Shown here piece by piece: positions 34,138-42,800 of a DNA stretch of 43,507 bases. The position numbers and the translations under genes were made by a program. The stretch's first letter is position 1, and every line of letters starts with the position of its first letter. Below the pieces are notes generated by a model. The model saw only the letters and a list, made by a program, of their open reading frames with translations, was not told where the DNA came from and made no database searches. This DNA comes from Paenibacillus terrae (lineage in GTDB: Bacteria; Bacillota; Bacilli; Paenibacillales; Paenibacillaceae), in contig NZ_PNXQ01000016.1 of assembly GCF_005217525.1 (NCBI RefSeq), positions 95,360 through 138,866 of the forward strand, in the 5' to 3' direction.

Positions 34138-35169
34138 ATGAAATCATTTAAGTATGCTTTGGAGAAAAAGGAACCCAGAACCGGACCGGGAGGTATTACA
34201 CGTGGGGCTTCGGTTCATGATTTTCCTGTATCGGAAGGAATAGCAGGGGTTTCCATGCGTCTGGAGCCGGGTGGTATGCGTGAGCTTCACTGGCATGCCA
34301 ATGCGGCTGAATGGGCTTATGTGATTAGCGGCTCCTGTCGGACAACGGTTATCCATCCGGATGGTTCTTCATATGTCGATATTTTCAATCCCGGTGATGT
34401 ATGGTATTTTCCGCGTGGTTATGGTCATTCCATTCAAGGTCTTGGTCCTGGAGAGTGTCATTTTATATTGATTTTTGATAATGGAGATTTTTCGGAGGAC
34501 CACACGTTCAGTATAACGGATTTCATAGCGCAAACTCCTGCGGAGGTTGTCATGCAGAATCTGGGACTTGCAGCCGACGAACTGGCTCTTTTGCCAGATA
34601 AGGAAGCCTATTTTGCAAAAGGACCTGTACCTTCTAACGGATCACATGATGCATATCCTCGCATTTCTTCCGATCTGGTCACTAAACATCGGTATCCTCT
34701 ATTGGCCAAACAGCCCAGGTTGGCACCAGGTGGAGGGACGCAGCGGACCGTTACGGTAGAAGATTTCCCGATTTCTTCGACGATGGCAGGATCTGTAATT
34801 GAGCTGGAGCCAGGCGGATTGCGAGAAATGCATTGGCATCCCAATGCGGACGAATGGCAATACTATTTGGATGGGAATGCAGAAATGACTGTATTTCTCG
34901 CTGAAGGGAATGCAGTGACAGAGCAGTTTGAAGCCGGAGATGTTGGGTATGTACCGATGGGAGCCGGACATTATATTAAAAATACCGGATCGGAGATATG
35001 CCGGATTTTGATTGGTTTTAACAGTGGTCATTACGAAGCCATTGATCTGAGTGAGTGGCTGGCTGGGAACCCTGTTGATGTATTAGCAACGAATCTGCAC
35101 CTTCCTAGAGCAATAGCGAATAAACTGCCGCACAAATCGGTGTTCATCGCCCCAACATCCAAATCATAA
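34138..35169 (+). CDS. oxdC: Bicupin oxalate decarboxylase family protein
   Basis: 343 residues with two cupin domains, each with a complete manganese site: His51, His53, Glu58, His97 (HWHANAAEW) and His232, His234, Glu239, His278 (HWHPNADEW). OxdC converts oxalate to formate and CO2. The active-site lid, SENS in B. subtilis OxdC, reads SEDH (119-122). It keeps the catalytic Glu but differs at the next two residues. The protein is about 40 residues shorter at the N-terminus than B. subtilis OxdC. ATG at 34138 follows GAGGAGG. Decarboxylation is likely; oxidase activity cannot be excluded. Confidence 0.88.
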   Translation: MKSFKYALEKKEPRTGPGGITRGASVHDFPVSEGIAGVSMRLEPGGMRELHWHANAAEWAYVISGSCRTTVIHPDGSSYVDIFNPGDVWYFPRGYGHSIQGLGPGECHFILIFDNGDFSEDHTFSITDFIAQTPAEVVMQNLGLAADELALLPDKEAYFAKGPVPSNGSHDAYPRISSDLVTKHRYPLLAKQPRLAPGGGTQRTVTVEDFPISSTMAGSVIELEPGGLREMHWHPNADEWQYYLDGNAEMTVFLAEGNAVTEQFEAGDVGYVPMGAGHYIKNTGSEICRILIGFNSGHYEAIDLSEWLAGNPVDVLATNLHLPRAIANKLPHKSVFIAPTSKS

Positions 35170-35180
35170 AACAACGAAAC

Positions 35181-35226
35181 AGCCCGCTTTTGGCTCCCGT
35201 ATGTATGGGGGAGCCAAAAGCGGGCT
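35181..35226. terminator. Very strong hairpin downstream of the oxalate decarboxylase gene
   Basis: A perfect 18-base-pair stem (35181-35198 with 35209-35226, AGCCCGCTTTTGGCTCCC) around a 10-base loop. Only ATTAGTC follows on the plus strand, so the T tract is weak. Confidence 0.75.
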
Positions 35227-35281
35227 ATTAGTCAGGGTATCGGTACTGTACTATAAATAATTCTATACAGTGAATTTAAAA

Positions 35282-35310
35282 TTGAACAACCTGCAACACT
35301 GTGCTATTCT
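35282..35310 (+). promoter_or_regulatory. Sigma-A-type promoter for the ABC ATPase gene
   Basis: TTGAAC (35282-35287), a 17-base spacer and TATTCT (35305-35310) lie 89 bases before the start codon. Confidence 0.45.
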
Positions 35311-35399
35311 TATACAAAAGTGAAGTTTAACGTAGTGAAAATAGTCTTTTTATTATGTTTTTAAACATCAGATGATATGATCATTAGGAGGAGGGAGCT

Positions 35400-36179
35400 A
35401 TGAACTCTGTTATTGAACTTAACAATGTTAGCTGGAAAAGGGACAATCGCACCATACTGGATCAAATCAACTGGCAGGTAGCCGAGGGAGAGCACTGGGC
35501 TGTACTTGGATTGAATGGATCAGGTAAAACAACGATGCTGAATATGATCAATGGTTACATATGGCCAACTACAGGCAGTGTCGGTGTGCTGGGTCACGCC
35601 TTCGGGGATGTGGATCTGAGGGAGCTGCGCAAATCTATCGGCTGGGTCAGCTCCTCGTTGCAGGAAAGAATCAATGGTAGCCAGCGCACGCAGGATGTGG
35701 TTATTAGCGGTAAATTTGCCTCTATTGGACTTTATGATCAAACAACGGATACGGATTATGAGCAGGCCGTACTCCTCATGACCCAACTGGGCTGTGCTCA
35801 TCTCGTGGACCGATTGTATCAGGGGTGCTCACAGGGGGAAAAGCAAAAAGTGCTTATTGCCCGCGCGCTAATGGCCTCGCCCAAGCTATTGATTTTGGAC
35901 GAGGCGTGTAACGGTCTGGACTTCTTTTCCCGGGAGGCACTACTAACTAGCATCCGTCAGCTGTCCGAGTCTCCTGGTGCGCCGAATTTGCTGTACGTTA
36001 CACATCATATCGAAGAAATTCTGCCGATGTACACGCATACGATTTTGATTCGCCGTGGCACTGTTTTTGCCAAAGGCAGAACGACTGATATTCTGAGCAG
36101 TGAAACGCTTAGCGATTTTTTTGAAACGCCGGTGCAGGTAGAGTGGAGACAGGAACGTGCATGGCTCTCTATGGAGTAG
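35400..36179 (+). CDS. Orphan ABC transporter ATPase (YlmA/ModF-like)
   Basis: 259 residues with a single nucleotide-binding domain: Walker A GLNGSGKTT (37-45), Q-loop near GWVSSSLQER, and Walker B LLILDEACNGLD. A degenerate signature CSQGE (near 143) replaces LSGGQ, and the switch histidine is in YVTHH. No permease or binding protein is adjacent, so it may serve a distant permease or act as a non-transport ATPase, as proposed for ModF/YlmA-type proteins. ATG at 35400 follows AGGAGGAGG. The next gene, gerW, starts 74 bases downstream and could be cotranscribed. Confidence 0.87.
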   Translation: MNSVIELNNVSWKRDNRTILDQINWQVAEGEHWAVLGLNGSGKTTMLNMINGYIWPTTGSVGVLGHAFGDVDLRELRKSIGWVSSSLQERINGSQRTQDVVISGKFASIGLYDQTTDTDYEQAVLLMTQLGCAHLVDRLYQGCSQGEKQKVLIARALMASPKLLILDEACNGLDFFSREALLTSIRQLSESPGAPNLLYVTHHIEEILPMYTHTILIRRGTVFAKGRTTDILSSETLSDFFETPVQVEWRQERAWLSME

Positions 36180-36253
36180 AGAGTCAATGCGGTTTATTCT
36201 TTTTCAATCCTGACTACAATGACATAGGAGAACCATTGTAGAGAGGTGAATGA

Positions 36254-36658
36254 ATGTCAGAGCATCCATTACAATCTTTTGTAAAAACGGCGAAAGATCA
36301 CTTAAAGGACATGGTGAACGTCAATACGGCCCTTGGAGAACCGGTTAACGTGTCTGACGGCACCATTATCATACCGGTTTGTAAAGTGAGCTATGGCTTT
36401 GCGGCAGGTGGAAGCGATTTGGACAGGCACAATCAGGAATCCGCAAGGGTGATGCCGTCATTTGGTGGAGGTATGGGCGGAGGTGTGTCCGTAACACCTC
36501 TCGCAATTTTAATTATCGGCAAAATGGGTGTTCAAACGGTCTACCTGGATAACTCTCCTACTGTATACGACAAGATTTTGGATATGGCGCCACAACTTTT
36601 GGATAAATTGAACAATCTTATTAAGCAATACCAAACAGGAGATGATAACAGTCAGTGA
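36254..36658 (+). CDS. gerW: Sporulation protein GerW (YtfJ)
   Basis: 134 residues, the normal length for the YtfJ family. The conserved core reads GTIIIPVCKVSYGFAAGGSD followed by a glycine-rich FGGGMGGG loop and VTPLAILII. In B. subtilis, YtfJ/GerW is made in the forespore and is needed for germination with L-alanine. There is no signal peptide. ATG at 36254 follows GAGAGGTGA. Its last seven bases overlap the stop of the convergent polyphosphate kinase gene. Confidence 0.93.
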   Translation: MSEHPLQSFVKTAKDHLKDMVNVNTALGEPVNVSDGTIIIPVCKVSYGFAAGGSDLDRHNQESARVMPSFGGGMGGGVSVTPLAILIIGKMGVQTVYLDNSPTVYDKILDMAPQLLDKLNNLIKQYQTGDDNSQ

Positions 36659-38778
36659 ATCAGGTCTGACCCGTTTGTGTATGCAGAGGGTGCCAACGGG
36701 ATTATGCAGTCGTCGTTTTGAACAGGAAAGGAGTTGTTTTTCCTTACTACAAGATTCTTAGCCTCTGACTGGCTACGGCAGGGGGGCTGTTCATTGTGCG
36801 CCATAACATATCGTCCATCGGGAAGCAGCTGTCGGGCTTTAATATTATCGTTCAGCAACAGCAATAAATATTGGGTGACGACAGATTGATGTTCTTCATT
36901 CAATAGTGGGCACATTAATTCAATCCGCTTGTCCATATTTCTGGTCATCCAGTCCGCACTGGATAGCCACAATTGGGGTATGCCGGCATTCTCAAAATAA
37001 AAAATTCGAGAATGTTCCAAAAATCGGCCGACAATGCTGCGAACGGTAATATTGTCGCTCAGTCCGGGAATTCCTGGACGCAAGCAGCAGATCCCGCGAA
37101 CGATCAGATCAATTCGGACGCCTGCCTGGGAAGCTACGTATAGCTCGTCGACCAACTGTTTATTCGACAGCGAATTCATTTTGGCTATAATCCTTGCAGG
37201 TTTACCGCTCAAGGCATTTTCCACTTCGCGCTGAATACATCCCAACAACCGTTGTTTCAAATGAGCCGGGGCTACGCTGAGGTAATGCCACTGGCTTGGG
37301 GCGGAAAATCCCGTAATCTTGTTGAATAAATTGGACACATCTTCACCGATCTCCGGATCGGAAGAGAAAAGTCCGATATCTGTAAATATTTGCGCCGACA
37401 CTTCATTGTAATTTCCGGTTGCGACATGAATGTAACGTCTAAGAGAATCCGCTTCCTTGCGTACAACCAAAATCATTTTGGCATGAATTTTCAACCCGGA
37501 CAGGCCGTAGACGACATGGCATCCTGATTTTTCCAATTCTTTTGCCCACCCAATATTTTTGGCTTCATCGAACCGTGCTTTCAATTCGACGACTACAGTG
37601 ACCTGCTTTCCTGCTTCGGCAGCTCGATTCAAAGATCGGATAATCTGTGAATTGCCGTTTACGCGATACAAGGTCATTTTGATAGCCATAACGGATGGAT
37701 CGGCAGCAGCATGTTCGACAAAATCGTTAACAACGTCAAACGATTCATACGGATGAAATAAGAGCACATCTTTTTTTCGCAGCACTGAAAAAAAATCGTC
37801 CGTGTTCGTGAACTCCCACGGATATAGAGGATCAAATCTCGAATGCTTGAGATGCTCATAACCCTCAATCGAATTGGCGAATGACATATAGTAGCTTAAG
37901 TCAATAGGTCCATTATTCGTAATTAAAAACTGTCTTTCAATTTCCAGTTCTTTTTCTAGTAATTCCAGTGCAAATGGATCAAATCCCTGTTCTATTTCCA
38001 AACGAATCGGAGTGCCCCATTTTCTTGCGCGCAATACTTTCTCCACTTCATCAAGGATATCTTCAGCCTCTTCCTCGTTTAAATCAAGGTCTGCATTTCG
38101 AGTTAAACGGAATGTATGGAAAGTAACAGGCGTATACGTAGTAAACAAAGTGTGAATATGCTGCTTAATCAAATCTTCGAGCAAAATAAACTGCCAATGA
38201 TCATGAGCTGGTAGAGAATGAACTTTAATATAGCGAGGCAGATTGGACGGAATTTCAACCAAGGCAATATAAGCGTCCTTTCCCGATGCATCGGAAGGCG
38301 GCTTCAAACAGACGGCCAAATATACACTTTTCGATCGAATCAGAGGAAAAGGGCGGCTTTTATCGATAGCTAGAGGGGTTAGCACCGGAAATACTTTTTC
38401 AAGATAATAGGTTTCCATTTCTTTCTGCTGAATAGGATTAAGCTCACAATAAGCAGTAAAAATAAGGCCCTCTTCCTTTAACAGTTGAATAATCCGCACA
38501 TGGGTTGCATACTGATCTGCTACTAATTGCTCAATCATGGCGATTACTTTATCTTGTAACTGTTGCGGGGTAAAGCCAGTGAAATCGATCTCTTGATTGC
38601 CCGCTCTAATTTTATCCATAAGTCCTGCGACCCTGACACTGACAAACTCATCCAGATTGGTGGAAACAATCGATATGAACTTTGTTCGCTCCAACAGAGG
38701 AGTGCTTTCGTCTTGCGCTTCCTCAAGAACACGTCTGTTAAATTGAAGCCAGCTTATTTCACGATTAATATAGTTCAC
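36652..38778 (-). CDS. ppk: Polyphosphate kinase Ppk1
   Basis: 708 residues. The start is GTG at 38778 (reading NYINREISWLQFNRR), eight bases after GGAGG; a frame 38 codons longer lacks a site. Four-domain PPK1 architecture with autophosphorylated His432 in LKIHAKM and second active-site His589 in EHSRIFYF, matching E. coli His435 and His592. It reversibly transfers ATP gamma-phosphate to polyphosphate. No exopolyphosphatase gene is adjacent. The 3' end overlaps convergent gerW by seven bases, so antisense interference is possible. Confidence 0.96.
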   Translation of the reverse strand: MNYINREISWLQFNRRVLEEAQDESTPLLERTKFISIVSTNLDEFVSVRVAGLMDKIRAGNQEIDFTGFTPQQLQDKVIAMIEQLVADQYATHVRIIQLLKEEGLIFTAYCELNPIQQKEMETYYLEKVFPVLTPLAIDKSRPFPLIRSKSVYLAVCLKPPSDASGKDAYIALVEIPSNLPRYIKVHSLPAHDHWQFILLEDLIKQHIHTLFTTYTPVTFHTFRLTRNADLDLNEEEAEDILDEVEKVLRARKWGTPIRLEIEQGFDPFALELLEKELEIERQFLITNNGPIDLSYYMSFANSIEGYEHLKHSRFDPLYPWEFTNTDDFFSVLRKKDVLLFHPYESFDVVNDFVEHAAADPSVMAIKMTLYRVNGNSQIIRSLNRAAEAGKQVTVVVELKARFDEAKNIGWAKELEKSGCHVVYGLSGLKIHAKMILVVRKEADSLRRYIHVATGNYNEVSAQIFTDIGLFSSDPEIGEDVSNLFNKITGFSAPSQWHYLSVAPAHLKQRLLGCIQREVENALSGKPARIIAKMNSLSNKQLVDELYVASQAGVRIDLIVRGICCLRPGIPGLSDNITVRSIVGRFLEHSRIFYFENAGIPQLWLSSADWMTRNMDKRIELMCPLLNEEHQSVVTQYLLLLLNDNIKARQLLPDGRYVMAHNEQPPCRSQSEAKNLVVRKNNSFPVQNDDCIIPLAPSAYTNGSDLIH

Positions 38779-38943
38779 AGCGCATGCCTCCATCTGCCTA
38801 TTCTTTTTTTCTAAATAATAAATACCGTATTTTTTGAAACAATTGCCATGTGGCGCTGAGGCGAATCGTGATCGTGTCGGGAATATTCTCATGTTCGTTT
38901 TTAGTCATGATTGTCAGGTTCCTCTCGTTTTTAAAATAGGGAA

Positions 38944-38969
38944 AACTCGCTAAACGAAGTTAGCGAGTT
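38944..38969 (-). terminator. Terminator of the small glycine-zipper gene
   Basis: On the minus strand AACTCGCTAA (38969-38960) pairs with TTAGCGAGTT (38953-38944) around a six-base loop, followed by TTCCCTATTTT. It separates this gene from ppk. Confidence 0.75.
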
Positions 38970-38983
38970 ACATGGATATTTTT

Positions 38984-39376
38984 TTATTCGTGAGATGCTG
39001 TCGTCTGCATTGCATCCGCGACCGGGCTCGTTATGGACTCGGTTACTTTCGATGCGTACTGTGTCATGTTGCTGACCAAACGATTGTTAAGAAGCACATT
39101 GCCTGCTTGCATTCCAACTGTTTGGCCCACACTGTTCCCTAACAACCCACCAACAACGGAACCAAGGACTGTCCCTACTCCTGGCAGCAACGAAGTTCCA
39201 AGGATAGCCCCATACTCAATACCGGCCATGACGCCGAGTGCTCCTGTCAGATTCCCCGACGTATGAACCATATAATCTTTGTTATCCATATGTCCTTTCG
39301 TCAAGCTAATGGTATTCTGCAGTTGGGTTATACCTCCGGAGATAAGACCTCCCCATAATGAACCGCCTTGAAGCAT
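38984..39376 (-). CDS. Glycine-zipper membrane-associated protein (130 aa)
   Basis: The start is the ATG at 39376 (MLQGGSLWGG), preceded by AAAGGAGAG. The middle of the protein is a glycine-rich pair of hydrophobic helices (YGAILGTSLLPGVGTVLGSV and GGLLGNSVGQTVG, about residues 60-100) typical of glycine-zipper proteins that oligomerise in or on membranes. No signal peptide or catalytic motif. It lies downstream of the 71-residue membrane protein on the same strand and divergent from the P-type ATPase, which suggests a shared role. Function unknown. Confidence 0.7.
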   Translation of the reverse strand: MLQGGSLWGGLISGGITQLQNTISLTKGHMDNKDYMVHTSGNLTGALGVMAGIEYGAILGTSLLPGVGTVLGSVVGGLLGNSVGQTVGMQAGNVLLNNRLVSNMTQYASKVTESITSPVADAMQTTASHE

Positions 39377-39462
39377 GCTGATCTCTCCTTTATTTGATTT
39401 TTTATTCCAGGATAGTGGTTCCCCATTATGCCTTTTTTTAATTATTTTACATTTGCCAATTG

Positions 39463-39678
39463 TTACGGAAGCCAAACCTTTTCTGTATTTTTTTCTTCAT
39501 TTTTTACTGCTTCTGCGGACTGTTGCTCTCCAGCGCCGTCTTTGACTTGATCCGCAAGCTCAAGCACAATTCCTGCTCCTTTAACGGCAAGTTTGCGTGC
39601 GGCTTTTCGGGCTTCGGGGGACACAGCAAGTGCTAAAGCGGCAGCAGTGAAAATAATACCAAGCGGTGATTTAACCAC
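39463..39678 (-). CDS. Small membrane-anchored helical protein (71 aa), PacL/DUF5132-like in layout
   Basis: A GTG start at 39678 follows AAGGAG. The N-terminal helix GIIFTAAALALAV (about 7-19) should sit in the membrane. It is followed by an Ala/Lys/Glu-rich amphipathic helix (ARKAARKLAVKGAGIVLEL) and a charged tail. Mycobacterial PacL proteins have this layout (TM plus Glu/Ala helix) and scaffold metal P-type ATPases. Here the gene is divergent from a P-type ATPase, 155 bases away. No His-rich metal motif is present in the tail, so the analogy is structural only. Confidence 0.6.
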   Translation of the reverse strand: MVKSPLGIIFTAAALALAVSPEARKAARKLAVKGAGIVLELADQVKDGAGEQQSAEAVKNEEKNTEKVWLP

Positions 39679-39742
39679 AATACCCTCTCCTTAAAAAAGT
39701 TTGTTAATAAAATAATTCCTTAATATGAAATTTTTATACTGG

Positions 39743-39772
39743 TTTACATCCAGAAAACAAAATGCATATTCT
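39743..39772 (+). promoter_or_regulatory. Promoter for the P-type ATPase gene
   Basis: TTTACA (39743-39748), an 18-base spacer and TATTCT (39767-39772), 62 bases before the start codon. Confidence 0.45.
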
Positions 39773-39833
39773 GCTAACTATTGTTAATCATAAGTAAAGC
39801 TGATTTTTTGATTATGGAAAAGGGAGGATAGAT

Positions 39834-42800
39834 ATGGTATCGCTGCGAAACAAAAACAGGTTTCTTCATGTCCTTCCTGGCAGAATACGGATGGAAATTT
39901 ACGGCTTGAAGGGAAGCAAAGCTGCCGCAGAGCTTTTAGTCAAAAGCTTGTCCACTTGTAGTGGAATTTACAGAGCGGAACCCTGTACAGTGACGGGCAG
40001 AGTGCTGCTTCTTTACGATGTAAAGCTTGTTTCTGAGCAGCACATTTTCCATATACTCCGCGAAATAGAAGATGGGATCTGTTTGGCCAATCTAACAGCC
40101 CGCCCGGATACCCACAACGAGGTTACCGGGTCGAAGGAAGCGAAGCGAGAAGCTGCCGCTGCTCAGGCTGGATTGGATATTCCTTGTGATCTGCCGATGA
40201 TCCCAACGGCGCCTAAGACGAATACGGGCGAGCCAAGGGAAAAAGTCCCCATTGCATTGGCTATTTCCATGAGTGGTTTAGCCGTGCTGGGAATCAAGCA
40301 GGTCTTTTTCGGACGTTCAGCCCTGGCAAGAAGTCCGGCGACGTTCTTTTTATCGGCGCTCGTATCTGTCGCAACCGGCTATCCTTTTCTCAAACGAGGA
40401 ATTCAGACCTATTCGGATAAGAAAAAAATAAACTCAGATCTCATTTTAGGTACAAGCGCTCTTGCTCTTGCGCTTATGGGCGAAAATCTTGTAGCGCTTG
40501 CCGGACACAGCATTTTGCAATATGTAAACTGGAAGCGAAGCCACTCTGCATTAAATGGACAGCAAGGGGCTTCTTTGTCACCGGAAATTCAAGCATATAG
40601 CGATAAAGCAGGCAAATTAGGGTTTGTTGCAGCCGGAATGACTTGGGCCGTTACCCGGAATCCGTTCCGTGCCATCGCCGTGCTTCTGGCAGCAAATCCG
40701 CGGGTGATGACCGTACCTGCTGAGTATGCCTGGAAACAGGCCGAGCTCGTTTCAGAAGAAAGAAAATACGTAGTTCCGGAAAAAGGATCACTATCTCAAC
40801 TCGCTCGAACGAAAACGATTTTATTTGAAGATTCATCACTCCTGTTTAACCGTTCAGAGGTTGAAGAAATTCAATGTATGGCGGAGAAGGAGCAAGAGGC
40901 GGATAAAGTGATCTGTTTGGCGGCTTCATTAATGGAGAAAACAGAACATCCGTGGAAAGAAGAGGTGTTCAGCAAGGCTAAACGAACTTGCCGGACGATC
41001 CGCACTGCTTTTCATGTGGAAGAAGAGTCACAGGGTATAAAAGGAAAAGTCAATGATAGACAGATTATTATTGGCAGCTACAAATATATGGAGGAGTACG
41101 GTATTGATTGCAGTTCCTATGAGCTTAAATCAAAGAGGCTTGCAAGAAAAGATTACGACGTTCTTTTGGTCGGAAGCCAGGGGAATGGCAAAGCCGAATG
41201 TCTTGGGTTAATTGCCAGACATCGGCAATTAACGGTCAACGAATACGGCTCTGCCGCCTTTTCATTCAGCGAAAAAGGCTGGAGGCTTGGACTGTTGAAT
41301 AACAGTCTGCAACTCAGCGCTGACGAGCTTTTGCAATACGATATGGATACAAGCTGGTCCTCTTTTGAACAAGGCGAAGTGATTGAACGAATCGCAGTGC
41401 TCAAGCAGCAAGGCGAAGAGGTTTTATTTGTCGCCGGTCTGGAGCAAAATCCGCTCAATGAGTTCTATAAAGAAGCCGGATTCCAGACGATTTCTATTCA
41501 TGAGCTACAACCTATTCAGGAAAGCGCTTTGTACGCCGAGAAAACAGAACAAATCGTAAACGAGCATACTTTAATTGCTAAAAAATGGAATATTTTTGGA
41601 TCTGCTTTTGCTACATTAGGCATGATTAGTGCCCCAGTGGTCAGTTTGATCGGTGATGCTTTATCGCTTGTGTTTATATCCAGAATGAAAAACAGGAGTG
41701 AAGCCTTGCCAGCTCCACCGGAAATGGGTTATAAGGACGAGGCTGCGGCCGCTTCCGAAGCCTTTGCCTGGCACCAGCTACCTAGCGAACAGATTATCGC
41801 AAAGTTTCAAACAAACCTGCAAAACGGGTTGACGTTAGATCAGGTTCTTTCTATAAGAAACCAATATGGTTCAAATCAGCTTGAGAGTAAAAAACCTACT
41901 CCTTGGCTCATTGCATATTTGGGCCAATTCAAGGAATTCACAACTCTGATCCTCCTTGGCACAAGTGTACTCGCCTTTCTTACGGGGGGATTATTCGATG
42001 GACTTGCAATGGGGGCAATCCTGCTTGCGAACGCCGCAATTGGCACGATTCAAGAACGTAAAGCGGAAAAAGTTGTGGACAAGCTGAATCAATTTCAACC
42101 CCCGGTATGTAAAGTCATCAGACAAGGCCAGCACGTAGAGCTAAACGCTGTGGAATTGGTGCCCGGCGATATCGTTTCCCTGGAAGCAGGGGATCGCATT
42201 CCAGCCGATATTCGGTTGATCAACTCATGGAACATGCGAGTCAATGAGTCGACCCTGACTGGGGAATCTGTTCCCGTCGAAAAGAATGAGCCATCTCTCT
42301 CAGAAGATTGTGCTTTATCTGAGCGAACCAACATGCTCTTCATGGGAACCGACGTGTGCGGAGGCAAGGGAATGGGTATTGTTGTACAAACCGGGATGAA
42401 TACTGAGATGGGGCATTTAATGTCGCTTTTAAAGCAGCAGGAAAAAGAAGTAACCCCTTTACAGGAAAAAGTAACGTCAATTAGTAAAAAATTTGTGAAA
42501 GGCGCTCTTATCGTTGGAGGGATCGTATTCGCAATTGGTATGTTCCGTGGCATCCCTTTTCCACAAATGATTTCGACTTCGATCACACTGGCGGCTTCTG
42601 CCATCCCTGAAGGGCTTCCGGTCACCATCACGATTGCCCTCAGCGCAGGTATCTTCCGTATGGCGAAGAAAAACGCGCTGATCCGAAAGCTCTCCTCATT
42701 GGAAACATTAGGAAGAACTACGGTTATTTGCACAGACAAGACAGGCACGTTAACCAAAAATGAAATGACGGTAAAAGCGCTCTCTACTGCGGACCGCGCA

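Noticed and set aside
42095..42757. 220-codon open frame on the minus strand inside the P-type ATPase
   Set aside because: The plus strand encodes TGES, PEGLP and DKTGTLT motifs here; the antisense frame is a shadow of that codon pattern.
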